Both the position numbers and the translations under genes were made by a program. The notes below the pieces were generated by a model that saw only the letters and a program-made list of their open reading frames with translations, searched no databases and was not told where the DNA came from. Positions 34,899 through 46,014 of a stretch of DNA of 64,000 bases are shown piece after piece. Origin of the DNA: Eopsaltria australis (lineage: Eukaryota > Chordata > Aves > Passeriformes > Petroicidae); contig JAVTVJ010000951.1 of the NCBI GenBank assembly GCA_034509425.1, positions 124,001 through 188,000 of the forward strand, read 5' to 3'. Within the stretch, counting starts at the first letter, position 1. Each line of letters opens with the position of its first letter.

Positions 34899-36721
34899 AT
34901 GGGAAATAGTACCTCTTGCCCGCAGAGGGAGATTTATTGCCAAATTAAAGCCACCCTGGTTTTGGGAAAAAGGGATTTTAATCGAGGGCATTTAGCTAAG
35001 TTTATTAGATGGGTTTTTATTAATTTCCCTTCAGTTTCGGCTGCTTCGGTTTCGTCCCTTCAGTTCTGGGACGAAGTTGGGGAAAAGTTAACGGAAAAGG
35101 TTCATTCGGGGGAACACAAAGTTTCTAAGTTTTTTTCCCTTGTTATTTTAATTTGTGATGCCTTAGAGGAAAAAGGGAAAATTTCAGGAACTCCGGTTAA
35201 CCCTACCCCATCCGCCCCAGCTCCGTGCCCCCCCTACCCTGCTGACCCTCAGTGTGGCGAATCGGGCGGAGCTGCCCGCTGGGATGTGAGGGGCTGCTGC
35301 CGACTCCCTGACTTTCCCTGACTCCCCCCGCCTCCCGGCCGCTGCGGGCTTGATCCCCCCGCAGCAGGCTCTCCCCCAATCCTTCTCCCTACATCTGCAT
35401 GCTCGGTTGTGCCCGCGGCGGCCCCGCCCCCCCCCCCCCCCCCAATTATACGGCCAGCCCGTATAATAGTGGCAGCTGAGAGGAAAATTGCGCAATCGGC
35501 GTGAGTGAAGATGGCGGAGGCCGCGTGGAAGATTGCTCAATAGGCGCTGGCCATGTGGCCTGCCGGCATTGCGCGGGTGTGCTGCCCTGACCGCAGGCTC
35601 CTCCCCTTGCTCCTCCCGCGTCCCTCCCCCTACGGTGGGTGGTTCACCATGGGGACCCCCCCCTTGTCAATGGGTGTAACCGTGTCGGGCCCATCCCCTC
35701 CCACCAGGAACCTCCCTCCGGCCGCGACGGCGATTTCCACCCCCGAGCGCTCTTATTCTGTTCCTCGCCCCTTGGAACGCCCTTTCGGACTGGCTGTGTC
35801 ATCGGGTGTAACTGCATCAGGCCCCTCCCAAGTCACCGGGACCCCCTCCCTAGCCCGCATGGTTTCTGACCCCTCACTCACCCCCGCCGCTGCCCCACCA
35901 CAGCCGTCGCACTGCCGGCACTCCCCCCACCAGAGCCCGTGCCCATTCTACCGGCAGCCCCTCCCTTAGTTACTGCCCACACCCGGGCTCCCGCGCCGCT
36001 TGTGCCGTGGCAGGAGAGGCCTGGCCCGGCCAGGGCTCCCGCGCCCTAGAACTCGGAAGTCCAATGGCCGCTGCCTGGGCTGCGGAGGGAGAGGCCCGGG
36101 CCGGCCAGGGCTCGCAACACCCAGAAACCGGGGGCCAAAGGGCCACCGCTTGTGACGCGGCGGGGGACCATCGGGCATACCAGGGCTTGCAGCACCTAGA
36201 ACCCGGAGGCCTGGGACCCACGACCTATTCCGAGGAGTGGGAGATGGGGTGGGGAGCAGGGTCTCTTTGCAGCACCGGTTCGTTATGGGAAAAGGGGAAA
36301 CAACCACTTTTTGGAGATTTTCTCCTTCCAAAACCTCCGAGAACTGTGCCGGATGGCCAGGGAGTGTGGGATGGAGTCACCCCACTTCCAAGGAGTCTTG
36401 AATGCCACCTTTAAAACTAATGTTTTAGTCCCAGAGGACATAAAATCCATCATGTCCTCACTTTTGATGGATACTCAATATTGGCTGTGGGAATGCGCGT
36501 GGCGTCGGTTGTTGGGAGAACTTTTAGAGACCTATAAGAAGGACCAGAATCGAGCCTTCCTGACCATGGACAACCTATGTGGGGAGGGGGACATAGAGAA
36601 GGGGGAGGATCAAGACTAAAACATCCCGGCAGAAGTGCTCAAAGAAATCCAACAGGCAGCACGCAGAGCACTTCTAGCACTTCCCTCCCCTGCAGTACCC
36701 TCTGAGGAGTATGCAGCCATA
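34899..36721 (+). pseudogene. gag of provirus B, 5' part (matrix to capsid)
   Basis: The start at 34899 gives MGN, a myristoylation-type N-terminus as in betaretroviral matrix. The matrix domain follows (FIRWVFINFPSVSAASV, FWDEVGEKL, FFSLVILICDALEEKG). It resembles the matrix of D (44570-45088) and C (63385). The Pro/Ala-rich middle part (about 35200-36300) is broken by frame changes. Capsid resumes near 36311 with FQNLRELCRMARECG and DTQYWLWECAWRRLL. An in-frame TAA at 36617-36619 interrupts it. The frame then continues to EEYAAI at 36721, where provirus D is inserted. The remaining parts lie at 46021-46149 and 53238-53603. Confidence 0.85.
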
Positions 36722-37325
36722 TATCACGCTGGTTCCTCTGTCCAGCCTGGAGAAGTACGACAGATTCCAGCTGGCTATATTTCCAGGAGTGCCCCTTTTT
36801 CAGGGTGCTCTGGCAGCGTCCCGTAAACACTTAGCCAGAGAAACTGCGGCCTGCGTTGTAGTGCAGGAACAGTCCAGTTTAGCTATCAGCTGAAGATGAA
36901 TAACGAGAGGGCTCTTGGAGTGCCTTTAATTCTGAGTGGCTTTATTGCAGGTTCTTCACACACAGAGGAGAGGCAGGAATCCAAGAGGGTGAGGGGCCCT
37001 CAGACACAGCCTTAAGAGTTATCTCATACAACCAATCACCAGGGGGTCTAGGGGAGTATGGGGAAGGTCCAGGGTTACTTGGTCCTATGGGATGGGGAAG
37101 GAAAGGGGCCCAGGAGATAACAGGGAATAGAACAAAGGTTCTTGGGGGGAGGGAGGAGATGATGGACACCAGCAGTGGCTACTCTGGTTTGTCCTGGGTT
37201 AAACCATGGTCACTTCACCTTCCAGGGGTTTCCTAGCTCCTTTAGACTTTCTCCACCAGTTATCTTTCTCCTTTTCTAAGTCATCTCCCCCTGGTGTCTC
37301 TAAGGACACTTCCACAGCAGCTACA
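36722..37325 (-). mobile_element. 3' LTR of provirus D
   Basis: On the minus strand it begins TGTAGCTGC at 37325, right after the polypurine tract, and reaches the duplication at 36722. AATAAA (plus tttatt) lies near 36945. The outermost bases next to the duplication (tatca) differ from the 5' copy, so the exact terminal bases are less certain. The env stop codon at 37199 lies inside this LTR. Confidence 0.9.
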
Positions 37326-38536
37326 TCTCCCCCTTCTGTTTTTCCTAAAAAGGCCCGTTGGGTGAAGGACAACAAAAGATTTTTAACACAAGCAAGAACA
37401 CACAAGGCAATGACAATTGCCAGTAACACCCATAGAACTGAGCGAAGGATCTTGACCCCCCACCCTGAGATTCCCCACTGGTCCAGTAAGTGATCCAGCC
37501 AGTCCGTGTTTTCTGTCTTCAGCTGGTGAAGTTGATCTTTCATTTGTTGGAGAGTTTTGCGGATGCTTTGGCTGTTGGAGGATAAGTTCAAGCAGCACAT
37601 GCCTTCAAACTCTTCACAGCCATGCCCGTGGGCTAGTAAGAGGAAGTCAATAGCTGCTCGGTTCTGGAGCGTTGCTTGCCTGGTGGCTTCTTCATCTTCT
37701 AGGAGCTGTGTCAGAGCACTCGAGGTCAGGTTGGCTTGCTTACCCAGCCAGCACTCCAGGTGAGAAAGCTCACCGAGGGCCTTCGCTGCGGCTGCCCAGG
37801 GTATAAAAATAGAGGCAGCTACCCTTTTTGAAAATGACCAACTAACGACTTTGCTGTCACAATTTGGGTCCAAATCTTGGATTTGCCTTTTGTGACATGC
37901 CAATTGGGATTTGTTCTGCCAATTTAGGATTTGCATTTTGTCAGGTGCCAGCAGGGTAAGTTTTCCAAGAGTGCAAGGACCCCCTTTAAGACGAGAAGGT
38001 ATTCCGGCCCATACTCGGTCTCCACAGATGAGGAATACCCCATTAGGGAGCACTTTGGGATCTTTGATGGAGTTGGACCATGTGATTTCAGTATCATTAC
38101 ACCATATGGAATCTGAGTAAGACTTTTTATCAATTGGTGAGACATCTTTGTATGGTCCTCTCTTTCGAGAGGGAGAATCTTGCCAATTATATACGGGGTT
38201 AAAGTGAGTGCAATAGTGTGGTTTGGCCGACCCCAACAAGTCTAACTCTTGGGATTCGGAGCTCACATGAGGAAGGATCCTCATCCATCTGTCCCAGCTA
38301 TGGGCTGGGTGGGCTCCTCTGCCCATAGCTTTGAACTCTTTGGAGTCCCCAGGGACCCCAACCAGGCACGTGGACATGGGGTTCGATGCACTATCTAGGT
38401 TGAGGCACATGCTGTCCTGCTTCAATACTTTTGCTAGTGTCACCCACACGTTCTCCTTTGGCTGTTGAGTGAGCCATGGGGACACTCCTGAAAAGGCGAG
38501 GGCTAACAGCCAGAGAGAGAAGTGAGTTGGCTCCAT
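37199..38536 (-). CDS. env: Envelope protein of provirus D, full-length open frame (445 aa)
   Basis: This uninterrupted frame encodes an alpharetrovirus-like envelope. Residues 1-20 form a signal peptide (SLWLLALAFSGVSPW). The surface subunit spans about 21-238 with LPNGVFLICGDRVWAGIP at 163-180. A Lys-Arg pair at 237-238 precedes VAASIFIPWAAAAKALG, the likely fusion-peptide region. A canonical R-X-K/R-R furin site is absent. CX6CC is at 307-315 in CEEFEGMCC, after LQNRAAIDFLLLAHGHG. The membrane anchor is about 366-386, and a tail of about 60 residues follows. Four N-glycosylation sites (147, 208, 269, 317) are visible. The last 42 codons lie inside the 3' LTR. At 445 residues the surface subunit looks short, but no break is seen. 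It is antisense to provirus B. Expression is unknown. Confidence 0.9.
   Translation of the reverse strand: MEPTHFSLWLLALAFSGVSPWLTQQPKENVWVTLAKVLKQDSMCLNLDSASNPMSTCLVGVPGDSKEFKAMGRGAHPAHSWDRWMRILPHVSSESQELDLLGSAKPHYCTHFNPVYNWQDSPSRKRGPYKDVSPIDKKSYSDSIWCNDTEITWSNSIKDPKVLPNGVFLICGDRVWAGIPSRLKGGPCTLGKLTLLAPDKMQILNWQNKSQLACHKRQIQDLDPNCDSKVVSWSFSKRVAASIFIPWAAAAKALGELSHLECWLGKQANLTSSALTQLLEDEEATRQATLQNRAAIDFLLLAHGHGCEEFEGMCCLNLSSNSQSIRKTLQQMKDQLHQLKTENTDWLDHLLDQWGISGWGVKILRSVLWVLLAIVIALCVLACVKNLLLSFTQRAFLGKTEGGDVAAVEVSLETPGGDDLEKEKDNWWRKSKGARKPLEGEVTMV
37326..37345 (-). other. Polypurine tract of provirus D
   Basis: The minus strand reads GGAAAAACAGAAGGGGGAGA directly before the LTR start TGTAGCTG. 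It lies within the env reading frame. Confidence 0.85.
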
Positions 38537-38648
38537 CTTCTGGGTTCTCTGTGGGTTCAGGGTATCCTTCCTTAATGGAAAGTGAACACATATTAGGGTA
38601 ATGAGTAATATTGGAACTTAACTACTTAATGACAGCATTTTCCATTTT

Positions 38649-41406
38649 TCATCCTCCCCCCCACCTGGATAGGGTCAGGTTAGGGAAACACACTAGGGAA
38701 ACATTTGGGGGAAAACTCTGAGAAGACAAGGGGTTTAAAAGCTGCTTCGTCGCTTCGGTGGATCTTCTTTTCCACGCCGCTTTGTCTTGCTCTTGTTGTT
38801 TGTCTGCACCACTGTCTTTTGGGCTTGCTTCTCGATAGGGTTTGATGTTACGTGCTGGTACCCACTTAGGTCCTGCTGAGGTAGAAACACAAGCATACCC
38901 CCTTCCCCAAACAATCAGTCGATAGGGCCCTTTCACTTGTCTGCTTTCAAGGTCTTTAACCAGCACCTGCGGTTGTTCTTTTAATTTGGCTTGAGTCGAA
39001 TTAGAAAAATGCCGAAACACGGGGGGAACAGGTTCTGCGAATGAATTGTTTAAAAAGTTGATGGTAAAAAGAGCTTTACAAAGGTGCTCTATAGGCGATA
39101 ATTTTTCTGTTCCTCTTTGCTGCTGGTTAAGGAGCTTTTTGATGTTCTGGTGGGTGCGTTCTACAATGGATTGACCTGTGGGAGAATGAGGTATGCCAGT
39201 AACATGTTTGATTCCCCATTGTTGAAGGAATTCTTTAAACTTGTGGGAAGTGTATGCGGGCCCATTGTCAGTTTTTATTTCTTGTGGTGTTCCCAGCATA
39301 GAGAAGGCCATCATGAGATGTTTAGTTACATCTTTTGCTTTCTCACTAGTGTGAGCAGAGGCAAAGACTGCTCCTGAGAAAGTGTCTACAGATACATGCA
39401 CAAATTTGAGTCGGCCAAACTGGGCGACGTGAGTGACATCTATTTGCCAAATCTGGCAGCTGTTGAGTCCCCTGGGGTTCACTCCAGGATTTAGGGAGGG
39501 CACTTGGTATTTCTGACAGTTTGAGCAGTTGGCTACTATTGCTCGAGCCTGCTCAAGGGAAAGGTGAAACATCCGCTTGAGAGCTGGAGCATTTTGATGA
39601 AAAAACTGGTGGCTGAGTTTGGCTTGTGCAAAGCTATCAGGAATATTGGACATTTGCATAGGCATGGCCAGGGCATCTGCCCTGCGGTTTCCCTCAGCAA
39701 TTAATCCAGGGAGATCTGTGTGCGATCTCACGTGCATGGCACGGAAGGGGTGCTTTTGATGTGACAACAGATACACTAATCTTGAGAGCAACCCAAATAG
39801 TTTTGGGTGGTCTACTTCTTTGAGGAGTGAGTGTTCTGCTCGGGCAGTTATCCCGGCCACATATGCTGAATCTGTCACCAAATTTAGAGGTTCCTGGAAT
39901 TTTTCAAAGACTCTGACAACAGCTGCTAGTTCTGCAATTTGTGGGGATCCTTCCACCACTTGAACTTCAGATTCCCACTCCTGAGTCTCTGGGTCTTTCC
40001 AGGTCAGCACTGACTTATGAGAGGACCCTGAGCCATCTGTAAAGACTGTCAGGGCATTTAAGGGTGTTTTACTTTGGAGGAATTTGGGTGCTAACTTAAA
40101 TTTAGTATTAAACAGATGGTGTTTTAATTTGTGACCTGTGATTTGGCCTGGATAACTGTCGAGGGCTAGCTGGAGGTGCTCGTTGGTTTGGAGTAATTCC
40201 TCCACATCTTCCATTCGCCAGGGAACATAAATCCATGCAAAATCACACCCTGTCAGGGTGCAGAGTCTTTTTCTGGCTCTTTTAATCAACTGAGCAACCA
40301 GTTCTTGTGGTGTTGTAATACTTTTGGAAGGCTGGTGTGGAAGAAAAACCCACTCTATAATGAGAAGTGAGTCTTTCAACTTCTCGTCCCATTGAAATAT
40401 CAGTCCATGTAGGTGTGGTACCTTTCCTAGTATGATAAACCTGAAAGGCAGTTCTGGAGCTGTCTGATGCGCTTGCCTGGAAGAGAGCGCTTGTTGCACC
40501 TTACCAATAGCATCCCTGCTTCTGGAGTGATGGAAATTGGCGAGTCCAGACCTTTGCCTCCCTTCAGAAGCTGGAACAAGGGGTGAGGTCATCTGTTGTC
40601 AGGCCCAGCAGAGGACGAACCCAGTTGATGGACCCACAGAGTTGGTGTAGTTCCCGTAGGGTTTTGGGGTCATCCTGGATGACGAGTTGCTGGGGTGCGA
40701 TGGTTCTTTCGCCAATGCGAATGCCGAGGTACAAGCAGGGGCAGGTGTGTTGAATCTTTTCAGATTGAATTTTCATGCCTGCACTCTCAATGGCTTTCAC
40801 AGTCTCTTTCAGGGTGGTGTCTAGATAGTCTTTTTTGAGGGGCACAAACTAATATATCATCCATGTAGTGAAGAATGATTGCTTTGGGGAAGGCTTTTCG
40901 AACAGGTGATAGGATTTTTGAGACGTACCACTGGCAGAGAACGGGGACGTTCACCATACCCATTGGTAGTTTTTGCCAGTGAAACCGTCTCATCGGGCCT
41001 TCCCGGTTGACCAAAGGGAAGAAGAAAGCAAAGCGAGGAGCATCGTGAGGGTTAAGAGGAATACTGAAAATACAGTCTTTGATGTCAATGACTATCAAAG
41101 GCCAATCACGAGGGAGAATAGAGGGCGATGGTAGACCTGGCTGCAAGGGACCCATTTCCTCTATCACCTTATTGATCTCCCGCAAATCGTGGAGAAGCCT
41201 CCACTTGTCTTTTTCTGGTTTTCGTATCACAAAGATAGGGGAGTTTCAGAGGCTGTCTGTTGGAACGATGTTGCCTTTGGCAAGCTGTTCTACCAGGGAT
41301 TCGAGGGCGCTTAATTTCTCCTTGGACAGGGGCCACTGTTCCACCCTGATAGGTTTATCAGTTTTCCAAGTCAGGGCTGGGGTGGAGCGCCTCTCAGTCG
41401 CCCCGA
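38649..41406 (-). pseudogene. pol of provirus D (RT, RNase H, integrase)
   Basis: The RT part contains RLLHDLREINKVIEEMGPLQP, VIDIKDCIFSIPL and the catalytic box HYMDDILV. A nonsense change interrupts it near 41250. Frame changes occur near 40840 and 40580. From 40592 to 38649 the frame is open for 647 codons and covers the RT end, a complete RNase H and integrase. RNase H has Asp186, Glu221, Asp241 and Asp306 within FTDGSGSS, AELAAV, VTDSAY and RRADALA. Integrase has the zinc pair His332/His343 and Cys356/Cys359, then Asp385, Asp442 and Glu478. The 35-residue spacing between the last two is the classic D,D35E arrangement. RT is dead, but RNase H-integrase looks structurally complete. Confidence 0.9.
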
Positions 41407-42162
41407 TTAAAAATTTGTAGCAGGAGGTGGGATTTCAATCCCCGTTCCCCACTGTGAGAGGAGGTCCCTGCCCCATAGGGTGAACCCTGATGGTACCACA
41501 AAGGGCTTGATGGAGGCTATGTGACCATCAGGTCCCTCTATGGAGATTGAATTCATGCTCCTCATGGAAGGAGGGGATCCCCCAATACCAGAAACTCTCC
41601 CTGCAGAAGGCCTCAGAGCCCGCTGCATTGGCCAATCTGCCTTGGAGATGATGGTAACATCTGCCCCCATGTCTATCATCCCATCTAGATAAGTTGTGGC
41701 TTTTCCATTGGTTAATTTACAGCTAAGAGTTGGCTTATCTTCCCCAACAACCTCTGCCCAGTATGTGCATGGTGTTCGGTGTAGCTGGGGAAAGTCTCTA
41801 GGTAGCACAATGGCCTGTGCTACCCAAGTCCATTGTGGAAGAAACCAGGGAGTGTTTGTGCAGGTGACTGTGATCTTGAAATTCATTCCTGGGGAGACGG
41901 TGTGGATTTCAGGTAACACAAATAGTTCTGGTGGTCCTCTCAACGCGTTTCCCACCACTAGGATGTCAGTTCGAGAGTCAATGTTTCCTGAAAGTGAAAC
42001 TGTGATATGCTGGAATGTGGGCTTTGTGAAGTTGTAGGCAGTTGCACTCACCAGGTCCAGACGCGTGGCCCAGGTGTTCGAAGGTCCTGGTGGTTTCGCT
42101 GGGGACACCGTGGCAGGGATCGGGGTTGCAGCCTTTAGTTTTGTGTCATAGCGTGGGGCCAC
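41407..42162 (-). pseudogene. Protease region of provirus D, active-site change
   Basis: The 251-codon open frame follows gag in another frame, as in betaretroviruses where pro is reached by frameshifting. The N-terminal 130 residues (GNIDSRTDILVVGN, FVLPEIHTVSPGMNFKI) may be a dUTPase-like domain; this is unsure. The C-terminal part is an aspartic protease with GMIDMGADVTII and [11 protein letters not shown]. The expected active-site triplet DTG reads DMG, whereas provirus B keeps DTGAD at the equivalent site. The substituted threonine would very likely impair the enzyme. The frame is otherwise uninterrupted. Confidence 0.8.
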
Positions 42163-42176
42163 CCCATGCTCGTTGT

Positions 42177-45088
42177 CTAGTTTCCCTGTTGCTGAGATGT
42201 TTCCAGACCTGTAAACGGCTTGGAAGGGTGGTTAGGTTTTCGGGGTTTGGGACAGTTCTTTGCAAAATGGTGAGGAGACCCACAATTGAAACATTTGCGA
42301 GTGTCTTTATTAGTGTCTGCAGTCACAGTGGCACCTACGGTCTTCTTGGGTGCTCCCTTAAATGGAGGTTGTTGGGGAGGAAAGTCAGTTTGTTCAGGCA
42401 TTATGTCAGCACAAAGCTCTAGCATTTGAGCGATTGTTGGCTTTGGATTTCGTGGCAAGGTTTTGAGGACTCTTTTACATTCTATGTTTGCATTTTCCTT
42501 AGCTAGTGATCTTAACAGCTCTTTTTGCAACTGTGGATTTTCTATTTGTTTCGCTACTGCCCCCCTTAATCTGTCTACAAAGTCCACAAAGCTCTCGTCA
42601 AGCCTTTGCTTGATAGCTGCATAACCATCTGAAGGGGCAGTAGAGGAAGGCAGGCACAATAAAGCTCTTTTTGCTGCATTATTAATATCAACCAAAACTG
42701 CTGGTGGTAGTTGAGTAGCTTGGTCTCGGGGTTTGCTCATTTCTCCTTGGCCACAAAGGTGATCCAGGGTCAGAGTTGCTGTTTGGTCATTAGATTTGTA
42801 ACTAGGTAAGAGTTCTTTTAGTTGCTCGTGCCATGTTCTGTCCCAGAGCCCGAACTGAGCTTCAGTTAATATACCAGACATCAACGTTTTTATATCATAT
42901 GGTACCAGGGTTTGAGTTTCAAAAGTCAGGTTTAAAAGGCTCTAAAAATATGTTGACTCCCAGCCAAATTCTTTTGCAACTTTACATATCTCTTTGAGAT
43001 TTTGAAAGCCCATTGGCTGCCACTGTGGGTTTTCTCCTTGGGGATTATATTGAACTGGGGCTGCAAAAATCTTGGTATTTGTGATTTGATTACAGGTTTC
43101 GCTTGTCCCAGTTCCTGATTGCACGTTTTGTGGTTTCCAAAAGGGGATGGGGCTTTCTAAATTTTGGCTAATTTTTGTTGGAGAGGCGGCAGTGCCCTGC
43201 GTGGAAAGCTGTGGGTTTGGGGACGGGATTTGAAAAGCTGTGGTGACAGTGTAGTCTTGGCACAGTTCGTTTAGGTGGGGGGGGGGGGGGGCTGCTTCCT
43301 TGGGCAGCTGTTGCGTCACAGGCTGGGCAGTCCAAGGGTCCGCGGCATGGGCTACGGCACCCAGGAGGCTGGTCGCGCTCGCGTCTCGGGGCGGCACCGC
43401 CCCCCTCTCCAGCACTGGGCCAGCAGAGGGCGGGGGCTGGCCCACGCCGTCGGGCATGGCTACGGCTGGGAGCCCCGCGGCAGCTACACCCGGGGCTGGG
43501 GTGGCGCCGGTTCTCAAAGCTGCTGCTGGCGCCGGGGATCCCTATGCGCCCGCCCCCAAATGCAGGACAGAGGCAGGCCCGGCAGGGGCCTGCGCGGTTG
43601 CTGGGAGGGGTCTATAGCTTCCCACAGTGGGCGCGTGCTCAGCCGGGGTAGACCCTAGCAGGGGCTGCGCAGTGGCCAAGGACATGATCGTCCCTTCCGT
43701 GGCTGCAAGCATGGGGGGTGTCACGGCAGGAGACCACACCCCGCTCGCACTCGGGACTGGGGCAGCAGTGGCCACTGGGGCCGCTGGCGGTGGTGGCTCC
43801 GGCGTGGCCGCACCCCAGGGCTAGGTCAGTGTCCTTCTCGGGGCCTGGGCCGGCCCCAGCCAGGGCCACACGGGCAGCAGGGGCTGCACAGCCTCCACCC
43901 CCACGGCTGCGAGTGGGGGTGGTGCTATGGCTGGAAATCCTGACCCACCTACTCCTGGGACCGGAGCAGCGCCAAGCTGCCAAGCCCCCGCTGGCGGCAG
44001 TAGTCCCGGGGCGGCCGCGCCCAGGGGTGGGGCGGCGCCCACTTTGTTAGGGCTCTGCGCAGGCGCCGGGAGAGGCTCCAACCGCCCTGAGGCGAGCGCG
44101 CGCGCGGCAGGGGGTGGCCGTAGCCAGGGCCACGCGGCTGCCGGGGGTGGGACCATCTGTCTGGCCCCGAGTGGGGTCAGCGGCATGGCGGCGGTGGGCT
44201 GCCGTGGCGGCAGCGAGCCTGCCAGGGGCCGCATCACCCCCCCCCACGGCTGCCACAGGCGCAGGCTCTTTCCCTGTCGCCAGCGGGGTTGGTGGCATTG
44301 TGGCAGCGGGCTGCGGGGGCAGCGTTGCCCCCCCCATGGCTGCCGGGGGTGGTTTTACGGCGGCGGTGGGCTGAGGCGTAGGCGGTATGGGTGCAAGCTC
44401 CGCCTCTGTTGGAGGAGGTATGTTAACGAACTGCGAATGATCTGGCTCTGTGGGAGGGTTGAGGGAGGCTCTGGGGAAGGGGTTGCCCGCCCACTCAGCC
44501 CCACCTGCACCATGCGGGCTTGCTCCAGCGCCTGTGGCTGCGTGGCAGGCGCCATCTTGGCCCATTGTTCTATTGTGTCCCGGGGGGTTTGGAGTTGTGA
44601 GGGTTTTGGGACCTGGAGGGGAACTGAGGGGGGTCGGGAAGGGCTTGGACGCGGGCTGGTGAAACTTGCGGGAGGACCAGGGGGGCCTGGAGGAGTTCCC
44701 GGAGATCACCATCGCCTTTGTCGTCACCTCGCCGCGGGTTTGCAAGGGGATACGAGGAGGGCAGGGTGTGGGGGGACAGGGCGGGGACACGCGCGCGTTC
44801 TGAACTTTTCTCCTTCTCTTCTAAAACTTCACAAATTAAAATGAGCAAGGGAAAATATTGTCGCAATGAATTATCTCCTGTTTTTGCAAGGCGCGTTAAT
44901 CTTTGCCCGACCCGATCCCAAAAACCAAGGGATTTTATGGAAGAAAGCGAAACAGAGGGTTGATAGAGGAACACCAACTTTGTAAAGCGCTTTAAGAGCT
45001 TTTTACTGAAAGCTCTGTTAGCAGATTTTAAGATGCTTTTAAGTTGGATATAAACCTCACGCTCAGGGCGGGACAACGGAGTCCCCAT
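42177..45088 (-). pseudogene. gag of provirus D
   Basis: The minus-strand start at 45088 gives an MG N-terminus and a matrix domain (LVFLYQPSVSLSSIKSLGFW, YFPLLILICEVLEEKEK). A very long Pro/Ala/Gly-rich region follows (about 43500-44800), with several frame changes and a G-run near 43278. Capsid resumes with QPMGFQNLKEICKVAKEFG. An in-frame TAG at 42939-42941 breaks it. The frame then stays open from 42938 to 42177 through LWDRTWHEQLKELL, the homology region DESFVDFVDRLRGAV and one zinc knuckle. The knuckle CFNCGSPHHFAKNC lies at 42252-42293. Gag ends about 15 bases before the first Met of pro. Confidence 0.85.
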
Positions 45089-45386
45089 CCTGAAGAATTC
45101 TCCCTGTGCGGACTATCCCGTAGGGAAAACCCAGCAAAAATACTACCTGGGTGGACCCTTTACTGATCCCTTGCTGTTTTCCTGGTTTCCTTGGTGACTC
45201 CAGTCCAAAGCAAGGCCTTCAGCTGGACTGATCCTTCTTCTTTACCGTTGGAGAAGGTATTCAGACGCCCCTTCTGAAAGTGCTAATAGAACTCAGCACT
45301 TCTTCTGGGGAGCAGCAGTCCAACGGGTGAACTCCTGACCACAGGGTGGACAGGGACACTCTTCTAGGGCTTGACTTCTTCTCAAG

Positions 45387-45404
45387 ACCAGACGTTGGGT
45401 GCCA
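45387..45404 (-). other. Primer binding site of provirus D (lysine-type, diverged)
   Basis: The minus strand reads TGGCACCCAACGTCTGGT just inside the 5' LTR. It agrees with the tRNA-Lys1,2 site at 14 of 18 positions. Confidence 0.75.
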
Positions 45405-45406
45405 CT

Positions 45407-46014
45407 TAGAGCTCGCTGGTTCCTCTGTCCAGCCTGGAGAAGTACGACAGATTCCAGCTGGCTATATTTCCAGGAGTGCCCCTTTTTCAGGGTGCTCTGG
45501 CAGCGTCCCGTAAACACTTAGCCAGAGAAACTGCGGCCTGCGTTGTAGTGCAGGAACAGTCCAGTTTAGCTATCAGCTGAAGATGAATAACGAGAGGGCT
45601 CTTGGAGTGCCTTTAATTCTGAGTGGCTTTATTGCAGGTTCTTCACACACAGAGGAGAGGCAGGAATCCAAGAGGGTGAGGGGCCCTCAGACACAGCCTT
45701 AAGAGTTATCTCATACAACCAATCACCAGGGGGTCTGGGGGAGTATAGGGAAGGTCCAGGGTTACTTGGTCCTATGGGATGGGGAAGGAAAGGGGCCCAG
45801 GAGATAACAGGGAATAGAACAAAGGTTCTTGGGGGGAGGGAGGAGATGATGGACACCAGCAGTGGCTACTCTGGTTTGTCCTGGGTTAAACCATGGTCAC
45901 TTCACCTTCCAGGGGTTTCCTAGCTCCTTTGGACTTTCTCCACCAGTTATCTTTCTCCTTTTCTAAGTCATCCCCCCCTGTGGTCTCTAAGGACACATCC
46001 ACGGCAGCTACACA
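45407..46014 (-). mobile_element. 5' LTR of provirus D
   Basis: The minus strand starts TGTGTAGCTGCC at 46014 and ends two bases before the primer site. It is about 98.5% identical to 36722-37325 by eye. AATAAA lies near 45630. The duplication gccata follows at 46015-46020. Confidence 0.9.

Larger units (their letters stand above)
36722..46014 (-). mobile_element. Provirus D: ERVK-like, minus strand, in gag of B, TSD gccata
   Basis: The 9.3-kb provirus is flanked by perfect 6-bp duplications gccata (36716-36721 and 46015-46020). In its own direction it has 5' LTR, lysine-type primer site, gag, pro, pol, env, polypurine tract and 3' LTR. All standard genes are present. Gag and RT carry breaks; env and RNase H-integrase are open. 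The LTRs differ at roughly 8 to 10 positions in 600. It lies antisense to B. It is related to B across gag-pro-pol-env, so the host element and the insert are cousins. Confidence 0.95.

Noticed and set aside
43927..44844. 305-codon plus-strand frame rich in Gly/Ala/Arg
   Set aside because: It is the antisense shadow of the Pro/Ala-rich gag linker of provirus D.
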